From NCBI GenBank assembly GCA_947165255.1, contig CAMUZR010000002.1, forward strand, positions 186,001 to 250,000: DNA of 64,000 nt, written 5' to 3'. A program made the position numbers and the translations under genes. Origin of the DNA: an uncultured Bacteroidales bacterium (GTDB lineage Bacteria; Bacteroidota; Bacteroidia; Bacteroidales; P3). Of this stretch, positions 47,992 to 56,715 are shown one piece after another. The notes beneath the pieces were generated by a model, which was not told where the DNA came from, searched no databases, and saw nothing but the letters and a program-made list of their open reading frames with translations. The stretch's first letter is position 1. Every line of letters starts with the position of its first letter.

Positions 47992-50892
47992 TTAGAAGTC
48001 AAAACCGAAACTAAAATAGGTGCCCATGCTTCTAGAGAGACTGGACCAGTGGACATCGACCGAGATGGGACCCAAAATGCTGTTATAGGTGTAGGCCAGC
48101 GCAGCTCCTACATGCAGGACATTGGGCAAGATGTTAGCGTGTATTGAATAGGGAGTCTTCTCGCACAGAAGAGCATTGGTCATAAGGGTGATGTGACTCT
48201 TGCCCACAATGTTGAAGCGGAGGTCCAATCGGAAGACCATTGCATTGGTGATGAGGTCGTATGTGGTATTTTCTCCTACGAAGGGCAGTTGTGTTTCTAG
48301 GAAACGTCCGGGCATGAGACCACCCACCAGCGTATGCTCGTGAAATCCTGATTCTTCGTAGACCTTATAAGGGATGTATCTGGAATAGAATTGGGGAATG
48401 ATGGTGAAATATCCATCGTTGGGTGTGAAATAAGAACGGAATTTGATATTGGTGAAAATATAAACGCCTTCATGGCGTGACCATCCTTTGCCTCCTTCAC
48501 GTGAGCCTCTGTATAAAGGATATTCTCCCAGAACTTCCAATGTAACGCCGTGTTTGGGCGCGATTCCGTTGTCGAGATTGTCAAACCGATAGCGAACATA
48601 AGCTTTGGCAGTAAAGTATCTGGTTGAATTAGAAAGGGAAAATGATTCGAAATGACAATAGTATAATTTGGGTATGCGGTAGTAGTCGCCACTGATACCA
48701 ATACGCCAGTCGGAATGGCGCAGGTGAAATTGCGAGAAAAAGAAGTCAACCGAATGAGATTGGAAAGAAAAGAATGTGGAGTCATATTCTCTGAGCATTT
48801 CCAATTGATTGGAGTTGAACTGATATTCAATATTGAGGTTGCCGAAGGAGCGTATGCCGTAGCGCGCGCCTGCTGTGTATTGCGTGTTAGTACCCAAGCG
48901 TGCAGTAAAGTCGGCCTTGAACCCTTCCAACCTATTCTCGTTAAAACCCAGATGAAGCTTGAGTGCAGCCTTTTCAAATGAGTCATACCGGAAACCCAGC
49001 CCAATGGAGTGAGGCGACGAGGGGGTGAAGTGGAAATGAATGTCATAGGTGGGGATCGTGTCGCCTGGATGTGTGATCTCCGAGGGGTGGATGCTGTAGG
49101 TTATGTTTTGATAACAGCGCGTGCCGTAGAAGATGCCGATGGCTTTTTCCAGTTTCTCGCCCGTGATAATGCTGTCGGTAGAGAGTTTGCCTTTGCGGCA
49201 AAGCCATGACTCCTGATGCTCGGCATTGTTGAAGACCATCTTTCCGATGCGGAATTCACGTCCACGGATGGTAGTGGCCTTCTTGTTCCTGAGCTGCTTT
49301 TGACAGGGACCATAGAGTTCCAACTGAGCTTTCAGGGCTAGGAATTCAGTTTCGTGCTTTTTGGCCTCGCTGTAGCCGATGGCAACCAAGGAATCAATAG
49401 CCTCTTTGTTGAAACTCATCATGTTGAATCCGTCCATAGAGGGGTTGATATAGAGGTCGCACTCTTTGCGGTTCTGTGGGGCATGGTTCTGCGTGGCGAT
49501 GCTCTTGAGCTGGGCGAGCAGCTGTGGAAGAGTTTGCAGGCTACTGATGTCTTCCAGTGGTTTGGCGGCCACTTCGGTGCCGATGATGATATCGGCCCCC
49601 ATGTCCTGGCACACATCCACAGGAAAGTTATCAACCAGACCGCCATCGACAAACAGCTTTTTGTTGATTTTTACGGCCGAGAAGAAGCCTGGGATGGCCA
49701 TGCTGGCGCGAATGGCTTCAGGAAAACGGCCGTTGCGCAGCACCTCCTTGCTACCATCGGCCACATTGGTGGCCACACAGGCAAAAGGTATGGGCAATTG
49801 ATTGAAATCTATGCTGTCATTGTACCCAACTGAAAGACTGTTGAAGAGGTTGACCAAACTGAAGCCGCCCACAATGGAACTGGGCAGAGCCTGAATGAAG
49901 GCCTCGTCTTCATCTATCTTCTTGTTATTCAGCTGCATTTTATGTTTCCGTTGAAGGGTGTTTTTGGTGTCGAAAGATATTTGTAGAAGGAGTTGGTCGC
50001 GTATGGCACGGTCGCTGGAAGAAAGAGTACGGCGGCCTTGGTTATCCAAGATATAAGTGTTCCAGTTAAGATTGGAAATCATTTCCTGCATTTCTGTCGG
50101 TGTGTAGCCCAGAGAATAAAGACCGCCAATAATGGAGCCCATACTAGTACCAGTGACATAGTCCACAGGTATACCTATTTCGTCTAGATACTTAAGTACG
50201 CCGATGTGGGCTGCCCCTTTGGCCCCGCCGCCGCCAAAGACAAGCCCCACCTTGGGGCGCTGGAGTGTGCTATCGGGTTTTGCATAGAGAACACGTACCA
50301 CTTCGGCTTCCACCGAGTCCATGTCGTGAGTTGGCTCGAAACGAGCCACCACATTGCCCGAACGGTCAATGAGAAATTTAGTAAAGTTCCACTTGATGTC
50401 GCAATTGTTTTTCCATTTGGAATCCATATTGTTATAGTACCCTTCAAAAAGAGGTGTAAGCTTGTGTTCTGGATCAAATCCTTGGAAACAAATCTCCTGT
50501 TTGAGGTATTCAAAAAGGGGAAGCGCATCCTCGCCATTAACATCGCACTTGCGCATTTGGGTAAAGGTGGTGCCATAATGAGTATGGCAGAATTCGGCTA
50601 TCTCATCGTCGGAGCCTGGTGCTTGACCGCCAAACTGGTTGCAGGGGAAGTCGAGTATCTCAAATCCCATGGCATGATAGCGTTTGTACATTGCTTCGAG
50701 TTTCTCATATTGAGGCGTAAAGCCACATTCGGTGGCAGAATTCACTATCATAATCACTTTGCCATAGTACTTGCTCAGGTCAACCATTTGCCCGTTGGCA
50801 TTGACAGGCTCAAAATCGTAAATTGGGTTCTGTGCAGCCAAAGCAAATGAAATAATTGAAAGTATGGAAAAGGTTAATAATCTCTTTTTCAT
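47992..50892 (-). CDS. Three-part fusion: glutathione peroxidase, patatin phospholipase, Omp85-type barrel
   Basis: One uninterrupted 966-residue frame. A signal peptide (1-20) is followed by a glutathione peroxidase domain (about 23-205): peroxidatic Cys56 in SATECGF, a tetrad-type Gln90 in FGGQ, Trp168-Asn169 in WNFTKF, and Cys102 at the position of the resolving cysteine of thioredoxin-dependent two-Cys GPx enzymes. A patatin domain (about 213-520) has GGGGAKG (220-226), nucleophile Ser250 in GTSMG and the dyad Asp416 in DGG. A linking POTRA-like part (about 535-625) precedes a C-terminal barrel rich in alternating aromatic strands, ending with Phe (Omp85/PlpD style). PlpD-type patatin-barrel proteins are known; the peroxidase at the front is the odd part. 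Both enzyme sites look intact. It is co-transcribed with the zincin gene. Confidence 0.9.
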   Translation of the reverse strand: MKKRLLTFSILSIISFALAAQNPIYDFEPVNANGQMVDLSKYYGKVIMIVNSATECGFTPQYEKLEAMYKRYHAMGFEILDFPCNQFGGQAPGSDDEIAEFCHTHYGTTFTQMRKCDVNGEDALPLFEYLKQEICFQGFDPEHKLTPLFEGYYNNMDSKWKNNCDIKWNFTKFLIDRSGNVVARFEPTHDMDSVEAEVVRVLYAKPDSTLQRPKVGLVFGGGGAKGAAHIGVLKYLDEIGIPVDYVTGTSMGSIIGGLYSLGYTPTEMQEMISNLNWNTYILDNQGRRTLSSSDRAIRDQLLLQISFDTKNTLQRKHKMQLNNKKIDEDEAFIQALPSSIVGGFSLVNLFNSLSVGYNDSIDFNQLPIPFACVATNVADGSKEVLRNGRFPEAIRASMAIPGFFSAVKINKKLFVDGGLVDNFPVDVCQDMGADIIIGTEVAAKPLEDISSLQTLPQLLAQLKSIATQNHAPQNRKECDLYINPSMDGFNMMSFNKEAIDSLVAIGYSEAKKHETEFLALKAQLELYGPCQKQLRNKKATTIRGREFRIGKMVFNNAEHQESWLCRKGKLSTDSIITGEKLEKAIGIFYGTRCYQNITYSIHPSEITHPGDTIPTYDIHFHFTPSSPHSIGLGFRYDSFEKAALKLHLGFNENRLEGFKADFTARLGTNTQYTAGARYGIRSFGNLNIEYQFNSNQLEMLREYDSTFFSFQSHSVDFFFSQFHLRHSDWRIGISGDYYRIPKLYYCHFESFSLSNSTRYFTAKAYVRYRFDNLDNGIAPKHGVTLEVLGEYPLYRGSREGGKGWSRHEGVYIFTNIKFRSYFTPNDGYFTIIPQFYSRYIPYKVYEESGFHEHTLVGGLMPGRFLETQLPFVGENTTYDLITNAMVFRLDLRFNIVGKSHITLMTNALLCEKTPYSIHANILPNVLHVGAALAYTYNSILGPISVDVHWSSLSRSMGTYFSFGFDF

Positions 50893-50927
50893 GTGGATAT
50901 TTTTATAACATTAATCTTATTTTAATA

Positions 50928-50935
50928 CAAAAATA
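50928..50935 (-). promoter_or_regulatory. -7 promoter element for the peroxidase-patatin-barrel gene
   Basis: The minus strand reads TATTTTTG (TAnnTTTG), 36 bases upstream of the ATG at 50892. Confidence 0.6.
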
Positions 50936-51094
50936 CAAAAAAATTTTTATTAATTATAATGAAATGTAAGACGGAAAACGTTTCCTCCTGAGGTTTGCTG
51001 TTCGCATAATACACTGTCCAATACATACAGCAAAAGTGTGGGTAGTATATTTCCTCGAAAGTGATGCCATTTTCTTCGTGTTCGCCAATCTTGA

Positions 51095-51129
51095 TAAAAA
51101 AACAGCCCCTCATTGCTGAAGGGCTGTTC
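51095..51129 (-). terminator. Terminator after the envelope/adhesin cluster
   Basis: The minus strand has AACAGCCC / GGGCTGTT with a short extended stem and loop, then a T run, 21 bases after the adhesin stop. Confidence 0.85.
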
Positions 51130-51149
51130 ATTCCATTAATAAAAATGTA

Positions 51150-53171
51150 TTAGTATTCGTGTACCACACGGACAGAGCAACCGGTGGAGTAGGTCATAGT
51201 GTTCTGCATCCCGCAGGCGTTGGCACCAATGTGGAATGAGTAGCCAGTAGTACCATTAACGTGACTGGCGGACCAGTAATTACCTATAGTGCCTATGTTA
51301 GAGGTACTGCTGCTTACACGCATACCGGCAGCAGGCAGGAATACGGCGCCGGCGGCTTCCATAATAGCCCAGTTGGCTGCGTTGTAGACATTGGTGGTAT
51401 AGCTACTGTCGGTGCTGACAAAGTTCTGACCGGCAGGCAGCTGCCAATCGTCGGGAAGGATGATAAAACCAGGAGTGCTAACGACTGTGGCCAAGCCCTT
51501 AAGTTGGGAAGCATTGGGACGCTGAGTAAGCAGGTAAGTCCACTCGCTATAGGTGAGGGTACGCCATGTAGCCATCTGGTTGCCACCGTTGATGATGGGG
51601 TTGTAGTAGCCCCAGTCGGCGTTGGCATAGAAATCAGTCAGGTCGTTACCGTCAGTGGCTTCGGTATACTCGGTATTGTTAGTAGTGGTCTCATAGGGCA
51701 TATAACGGCCTGCGCCGCCGTCCCAGCTGCTGGTACCATAGCCAAAGAGGTCAATCCAAGAGGTGCAATAGCTCTGCATGAAAACGTTATTGTTATCGCT
51801 ACCGGCAATGTCGTACTGATGCTCAGCAAAACGCCAGGTCTTGATACGGGGACGATACTGCAGGTTGCCCTGTGAGAAGTTGACGCGGGTGTTGGCGCTC
51901 ACGCTGAAGATGCCGGGGAGGGCACCCTTGATAATGGGGTGTTCGAGATTGTAAATCTGCTGGCTCATGCTGTCCATGTAGTTCTGATAGAGATTGCCCA
52001 TGCTGTCGATGCGTTCGTTCAGAGCTTGATCCAAACTATCAATACGGGCATTCACTAATGCGATGAGAGAGTCGACATACAATTTGTTTACAGCGTCGTA
52101 AGCCGAAGTAGGAGTGAAAAGATTGTGAATCTGACTATAAGCATTGCTGTTGACAGAAAGCACTTCGCTCAATGAAGGAATGTAGGTAGGAAGCACCACA
52201 TACTGGTCGCCGACAAAGAGGGTGTCGCCATTGATAGAAACAGCATTGTCGGGAAGAACCACATACTGGTCGCCCATGAAAATAGTGTCGCCACTGATTC
52301 TGAAAACAGGGACATTGTTAGGCAGGATAACATATTGGTCACCCATAAATAATGTGTCGCCATGGAGTTCCAAATTGGGAAGAACCACATACTGGTCGCC
52401 CATAAAGATAGTGTCGCCGCTGATAGTGATTGTGGGGTCGGGAAGAACAACATATTGGTCTCCCATATAAAGTGTGTCACCGCTCAGTCTGAGGAGTGGG
52501 TCAGAGCCACCAGGCAGGATGACGAACTGGTCACCCAGGAAAAGAGTGTCGCCATGAATCGTCAGGTTGCCAGTGCCGCCAAGATGGGGCAGAATGACGT
52601 AAGTGTCACCGCCAAGGAATAGCGTATCACCGCTGATACGGGGCTCATAAGGGAAGTCCAAATCGTTGATAAACTGGCTCAGACGGGTGGGGGCACCTTG
52701 CAAGCTATCATAATTGTAATTCCACTCTCTGAAACGGGGGTCCTGCTCGTCATAAACAAAACTGCCGTCGATGCGACGGGCCACGTCGGCATAGTGGGCA
52801 TAAGGAACCGCTAAGATTTTCTGAGTGGTTGAAAGTGTGAAATTGCTACCACCTTGAGGGTCGAGTTCACTATGGATATAGTAGGGACCGTTCGCCCAGT
52901 CAATGTTAGCAAAATCAGTTGAATTTTCGCCCACAATAAGGGTGAAGAGACCATTGGCGTTGGTGTTGACATGACCCTGCTGTTGATAGACAACTGAACC
53001 CGTCTCTGAACCGCGGAGAATGCTAATGCGCACCGTGATAGTGCGATTGCTCATAAGCTGTCCGGCGGTGTTGCGGACGACGGCCTGATAATTGAAGCCC
53101 TGTGGCACCTGCGCAAACACAGTGAAGCTGAAGGCTATGATGGCAACTAAAGTACTAAGAATTTTCTTCAT
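51150..53171 (-). CDS. Repeat-shaft, coiled-coil surface protein (adhesin-like)
   Basis: Exported protein of 673 residues. After the signal peptide (1-20) comes a domain beginning QGFNYQAVVRNTAGQ, common to fibre-like surface proteins of Bacteroidota. Residues 179-330 are seven tandem units of the pattern GDTLF(M/L)GDQYV(V/I)LP, spaced 19-26 residues, probably a beta-stranded shaft. Residues about 356-412 are a heptad-like coiled coil (LYVDSLIALVNARIDSLDQA). Residues 418-673 are an unrecognised C-terminal domain (FSVSANTRVNFSQGNLQY, 'WIDLFGYGTSSWDGG') seen in Bacteroidales surface proteins, with a lectin/FISUMP-like look. The head-shaft-stalk-tip order suggests a trimeric fibre, which is inference. 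It lies last in the cluster, 2 bases after the T9SS cargo. Confidence 0.75.
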   Translation of the reverse strand: MKKILSTLVAIIAFSFTVFAQVPQGFNYQAVVRNTAGQLMSNRTITVRISILRGSETGSVVYQQQGHVNTNANGLFTLIVGENSTDFANIDWANGPYYIHSELDPQGGSNFTLSTTQKILAVPYAHYADVARRIDGSFVYDEQDPRFREWNYNYDSLQGAPTRLSQFINDLDFPYEPRISGDTLFLGGDTYVILPHLGGTGNLTIHGDTLFLGDQFVILPGGSDPLLRLSGDTLYMGDQYVVLPDPTITISGDTIFMGDQYVVLPNLELHGDTLFMGDQYVILPNNVPVFRISGDTIFMGDQYVVLPDNAVSINGDTLFVGDQYVVLPTYIPSLSEVLSVNSNAYSQIHNLFTPTSAYDAVNKLYVDSLIALVNARIDSLDQALNERIDSMGNLYQNYMDSMSQQIYNLEHPIIKGALPGIFSVSANTRVNFSQGNLQYRPRIKTWRFAEHQYDIAGSDNNNVFMQSYCTSWIDLFGYGTSSWDGGAGRYMPYETTTNNTEYTEATDGNDLTDFYANADWGYYNPIINGGNQMATWRTLTYSEWTYLLTQRPNASQLKGLATVVSTPGFIILPDDWQLPAGQNFVSTDSSYTTNVYNAANWAIMEAAGAVFLPAAGMRVSSSTSNIGTIGNYWSASHVNGTTGYSFHIGANACGMQNTMTYSTGCSVRVVHEY
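52182..52637 (-). repeat. Seven coding tandem repeats (GDT...GDQYVVLP)
   Basis: Seven degenerate units of 19-26 codons encode the shaft of the surface protein; GDT begins at residues 181, 207, 231, 252, 271, 294 and 315. DNA of units 3-7 is highly similar ('CATACTGGTC' recurs on the plus strand), suggesting recent expansion and possible length variation by slippage or recombination. Confidence 0.9.
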
Positions 53172-53173
53172 GA

Positions 53174-53689
53174 CTATTTTGCTTTAATAATTTTGTAAAT
53201 GTTCATTTTAGTTTTGTCTGGTGTGGCAACTTGCAGCATATAGTTGCCGGCAGCATAGGGCTGCATGTCTATTTGCTCCTGACCTTCGGTGTAGACTCCA
53301 TGTAGCAGGGCCTGCCCGTTAGTGTTGAACAAAGTGTAGTTGAGTCTCTCAGGCTCGCTGCACTCCAGAACCACATGCGTGGTGGTGGGGTTAGGATATA
53401 ACGAGATTTCTACCGTGAGGGTCTCTATTCCGTTATATGTCTCGCCGTCACGCTCGGTGAAAGGCTGTTGGACACCCTCGGTAAAAGACTCGGTGATGTT
53501 GACCACTGTGATGGCAGGTGCTATAGAGGTCTGCACCGCCACCTCGCCGCCACTGAAGCTAAGGCTGCCCTGCTGTGTGGCCACATCGCCACCACAAAAA
53601 GTGATGGCCTGCTGCGCATGAAGGCAGCCACATCCCAACAACACTACCAGCACCATTGCTGAAGCCTTTGTTAAAAATGACTTGTCCAT
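53174..53689 (-). CDS. Small T9SS cargo protein with type A sorting domain
   Basis: Exported protein of 171 residues from ATG 53689 (MDKSFLTKAS...), giving a signal peptide that ends in HAQ; a longer in-frame start at 53764 hides it and overlaps the ompA-like gene. The middle is short and Gly/Ser-rich (FCGGDVATQQGSLSFSGGEVAVQ). The C-terminal ~75 residues are a classical T9SS type A domain: LYPNPTTTHVVLE, YTLFNTNGQALLHG, GNYMLQVATPD and a basic end. With so little cargo in front it may act as a surface cap or partner of the neighbouring fibre protein. It follows the OmpA-like gene by 31 bases. Confidence 0.8.
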   Translation of the reverse strand: MDKSFLTKASAMVLVVLLGCGCLHAQQAITFCGGDVATQQGSLSFSGGEVAVQTSIAPAITVVNITESFTEGVQQPFTERDGETYNGIETLTVEISLYPNPTTTHVVLECSEPERLNYTLFNTNGQALLHGVYTEGQEQIDMQPYAAGNYMLQVATPDKTKMNIYKIIKAK

Positions 53690-53720
53690 GTTGAATACTA
53701 TTATTATTGTTTCAATAAAT

Positions 53721-55160
53721 TCACTTTTCAAGGGAGGTCTTTGGGTCGGTAAGGTGCATGCCAACGTTCAAGACTTCGATTTCAACTCGGCGGTTATTGA
53801 AACGGCCTTCGTCTGTCTCGTTGGTGTCAATTGGGTATTTCTCACCGAAGCCTTCGGTCTCCATACGATCCATTGCCACGCCCTTGCTATTGAGGTATCT
53901 GGCCACCTCTTTGGAGCGGTTGAGCGAGAGTTTGTCATTATATTCATCGCTGCCCTTGCTGTCGGTATGGCCGATAATCTTAATGCGCATCTCGGGGAAC
54001 GACCTCATCATCATAGCCACATCATCAAGCGGCGACTTGGATTCAGGACGCAGACGATAGCTGTCAAAGTCGAAGTTGATATTGAAGAGGCACATGCGCT
54101 TGTCACTGATGTCGATGCCCAAAGTCAGGAAGGCATACATCTCAGAGAAAGAGTAGCAGTCCTTACGCACATACTCTGTCTCAGTGCCAACAACAGGCTT
54201 AGCCGGCTTGTCTACAAACACCGTGTCGGGGGTATTGTTGACAAAAACGGTGTCAACCTTAGGAGCATTGGTGTCGCCCACCACTACGTAAACAGTGTCA
54301 ATCGTCTGCTGCAGGGGTTTCTTAGGCGCCACCTTCCAGCTGTTATCGATAGGCACTGCCACGCGCAAGGCAATCTCCAAGCCGCGGTTGTGGCGGGTTT
54401 CCTGCCACAGCTGGGCTCCAAAGAAGGGGTTGCCTATAACGGAACGGTTGCTCTCGGTGACATTCGGGTTATTCAGTATTTCACGCTGAGCAAAAGTATT
54501 GGTCAAACCCCAATTGTACCCTGCCTCAAGTGAGAGGAGCACAGGAACACCCTTAGTGGCAATGAGGTAATCAAAACCAATGCCGGCCATCACGCTAAAG
54601 TCCGTCCCATTGATGTCGGCCTTGGTGATAGGGGCTGTGGCACCTTCGGGATAGTCAACCTCGTCATTATAGTAAACCGAGCCACCGAAGGCAAGATTCA
54701 CCTGCGGGGCCACCATCAGATAAGGCGAGAAATGGCTGTTCTTGAAACGGATATTATAAGTAAGGGGAAGTCTTAAATCCAAATAGCGGGCCTTAAGGCT
54801 ATACCTTACGTCCAGCCAGTCGAGAGAGTCGGCACGGCCTACATACGACACTTCCGGCCGCAGGGCAAAATTACTCTGCCCCAACTGGAAGTGGCCGAAC
54901 AGACCCGCCACACCCTGCAACATGGTATGGTGGTCATACCGGTCGATACCTTGGTAGGAATAAATCATGTCGGAGAGGTTCACACCACCACGCACACCGA
55001 GCAGATTGCGGGGAAACACCACCTCATAATCCTCGTCGGCTACGACGGCAGTATTAGCGGCACTGTCTTTCACAGAAGCCACGCTGTCCTGAGGGGTCTG
55101 GGCCATGGCAAAACTGCCTGCCAGCACCATTGCAATAATCGGAAAAACTTTCTGTTTCAT
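53721..55160 (-). CDS. OmpA-family outer-membrane protein
   Basis: Outer-membrane protein of 479 residues. A signal peptide (1-20) is followed by a PorT/OMP-type beta-barrel region (about 45-290: LLGVRGGVNLSDMIYSY ... ALRVAVPIDNSW). A short linker with repeated 'VDTVFVNNTPDTVFVDKP' leads to a C-terminal OmpA peptidoglycan-binding domain (about 365-470) with FDFDSYRLRPES, GHTDSKGSDEYND and 'LSLNRSKEVARYL'. It links outer membrane to cell wall. It lies 12 bases after the lipoprotein gene and 31 bases before the T9SS cargo gene. Confidence 0.9.
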   Translation of the reverse strand: MKQKVFPIIAMVLAGSFAMAQTPQDSVASVKDSAANTAVVADEDYEVVFPRNLLGVRGGVNLSDMIYSYQGIDRYDHHTMLQGVAGLFGHFQLGQSNFALRPEVSYVGRADSLDWLDVRYSLKARYLDLRLPLTYNIRFKNSHFSPYLMVAPQVNLAFGGSVYYNDEVDYPEGATAPITKADINGTDFSVMAGIGFDYLIATKGVPVLLSLEAGYNWGLTNTFAQREILNNPNVTESNRSVIGNPFFGAQLWQETRHNRGLEIALRVAVPIDNSWKVAPKKPLQQTIDTVYVVVGDTNAPKVDTVFVNNTPDTVFVDKPAKPVVGTETEYVRKDCYSFSEMYAFLTLGIDISDKRMCLFNINFDFDSYRLRPESKSPLDDVAMMMRSFPEMRIKIIGHTDSKGSDEYNDKLSLNRSKEVARYLNSKGVAMDRMETEGFGEKYPIDTNETDEGRFNNRRVEIEVLNVGMHLTDPKTSLEK

Positions 55161-55172
55161 AATTCTTTCTCC

Positions 55173-55832
55173 TTATTGATTCATGGACTTTGTGTTTCTA
55201 ATCCGTGAGGCCATCAGGTTGCCATCGTTCCAAATACGGAAAGTCTCAACTGGGGGGAACTGCGAAGCATAATACTCATTCACTGCCCATTTGTCAAGGA
55301 TAATGTTGGTATACTGGCAGTCCTTGATTCCTTCGGGAGAGATGACGCCCGAAACCACTGTTGCGGTCTTACAAGTGGAAAGCGTATCGCCGTTCTGGTT
55401 CGTTTTAGCGATGGTCTGGTAGCAGTACATAGTGAAGTTGTCGCCCTCGCCAATAACATTGGCCATTGACGACTTACCCAGCACAGTGTCGACCTGTGAT
55501 TCACTATAACTAATCGGGCCGCGACGATACTGGCCAGCAAAAGTCATAATGAGGTCGTAGAAGGTGTTTTGGTATTCGTCCGAGGCATACTGGAGTTCCA
55601 TCGGCGAGATGAGGTATCTTCCAACAATCGAGGGTGGATTAATACCCTCGTGAATTTCGAAACCGTTGTCGCGAAGTGAATCCTGCAGATCCTCAGGTAT
55701 GACGGAATACGGTATCTTTCCGTCAGGGGTGGGCAGAACGAGTGTGTCGTCGCCCTCTTTCAAACATCCCGTAAATAGTAAAATCGGGAGTGAAAGCTGA
55801 ATCAGCAAAAATGATAAGCGCTTAATTTTCAT
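55173..55832 (-). CDS. Lipoprotein of unknown function
   Basis: Lipoprotein of 219 residues, lipobox LFTGC with Cys23. The mature part begins LKEGDDTLVLPTPDGKIPYSVIPEDLQD and continues as a mostly beta sequence; no family recognised. It is the first gene of the envelope cluster (lipoprotein, OmpA-like, T9SS cargo, repeat-shaft protein), with a full promoter at 55869-55899 and gaps of 12, 31 and 2 bases to the following genes. It may assist assembly or anchoring of the downstream surface proteins; this is inference from position. Confidence 0.7.
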   Translation of the reverse strand: MKIKRLSFLLIQLSLPILLFTGCLKEGDDTLVLPTPDGKIPYSVIPEDLQDSLRDNGFEIHEGINPPSIVGRYLISPMELQYASDEYQNTFYDLIMTFAGQYRRGPISYSESQVDTVLGKSSMANVIGEGDNFTMYCYQTIAKTNQNGDTLSTCKTATVVSGVISPEGIKDCQYTNIILDKWAVNEYYASQFPPVETFRIWNDGNLMASRIRNTKSMNQ

Positions 55833-55868
55833 AGGCTATATTATATTTATTTGTCATTATCATTAATG

Positions 55869-55899
55869 CAAAAATAACAAAAATAAATCAATCTGCAAA
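55869..55899 (-). promoter_or_regulatory. Promoter of the envelope/adhesin cluster
   Basis: The minus strand reads TTTG (55896-55899), a 19-base spacer and TATTTTTG (55869-55876), 37 bases upstream of the lipoprotein ATG. A second TATTTTTG lies at 55878-55885. Confidence 0.75.
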
Positions 55900-55993
55900 A
55901 TTTTTTTTCAAACATCATAACAACAAGCGCATACTTTCATTCATTTTTTACACCATATAAAATAAAAAAAACTTTTTGCCGTTTATTACGCAA

Positions 55994-56590
55994 ATGAAGA
56001 AAACAATTGGTATCATCATGCTGACTGCCCTACTTATCATCCTATCCCACATTTTCTTACGTGGCAAGAAAGCCACCGACCCCAGCCAGGCACAAATAGA
56101 CGCCGCCTGGAACTATGTTGTCGAGCACGACATGAATAGAGAAATCTGCCTTCTGGTAGACTATTCCCTTCCCTCTGGGTGCAACCGTCTGTGGGTGTGG
56201 GACTTTACCAAACAGCACAAACTTTTCGAGTGCCCCGTGGCTCACGGCAAGGGCCGTGGCCTCGCCCCACAGGGCAGCCGCAAAGACACCGCCCGTTTCA
56301 GCAACGAGGAAGAATCGTGGCTCAGCTCCCTCGGCCATAGCCGCATTGCCGAACGGTATCAGGGACAATATGGCATCAGTTACCGCCTCGACGGCCTCGA
56401 TGCCTCCAACAACAATAACCGCAAGCGCAATATCGTGCTCCACGGCTACAAGTCGGTGCCCCAAAAGCCCATTTTCCCCCTTCCCAGCGGACGCAGCAAA
56501 GGCTGTGTGATGGTCGCCCAGAAGAACATGGCCTTCCTCGACTCCATTCTTCAGACCCGAAAGGACGTCCTCCTGCTCTGCTACGCCTAA
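55994..56590 (+). CDS. L,D-transpeptidase-like (YkuD-type) exported protein
   Basis: Protein of 198 residues from ATG 55994, with an N-terminal membrane anchor/signal segment (about 4-22). An upstream TTG at 55976 is not needed. The catalytic domain has 'LLVDYSLPSGCNRLWVWD' near the start, His in IVLHGYKS and Cys in PSGRSKGCVMV, the HG ... SxGC pattern of L,D-transpeptidase catalytic domains. Such enzymes cross-link peptidoglycan or attach proteins to it. It stands alone, divergent from the adhesin cluster. Confidence 0.8.
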   Translation: MKKTIGIIMLTALLIILSHIFLRGKKATDPSQAQIDAAWNYVVEHDMNREICLLVDYSLPSGCNRLWVWDFTKQHKLFECPVAHGKGRGLAPQGSRKDTARFSNEEESWLSSLGHSRIAERYQGQYGISYRLDGLDASNNNNRKRNIVLHGYKSVPQKPIFPLPSGRSKGCVMVAQKNMAFLDSILQTRKDVLLLCYA

Positions 56591-56672
56591 ATAGTCGAAG
56601 GCCACAGCCCCTTTCAGAATTCAGAAATCAAGACCTCGGATCATAAAAATCCGCCCATCCAAAAACTTTTTG

Positions 56673-56680
56673 TATCTTTG
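56673..56680 (+). promoter_or_regulatory. -7 promoter element for aguB-aguA
   Basis: TATCTTTG (TAnnTTTG) lies 36 bases upstream of the aguB ATG at 56716. Confidence 0.65.
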
Positions 56681-56715
56681 CAAAATCATTTTCAACCACC
56701 TAAAATGCTATCTAC

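Noticed and set aside
52182..52637. CRISPR-like repeat array
   Set aside because: The repeats are in frame, code for a conserved peptide unit, and have no unique spacers.
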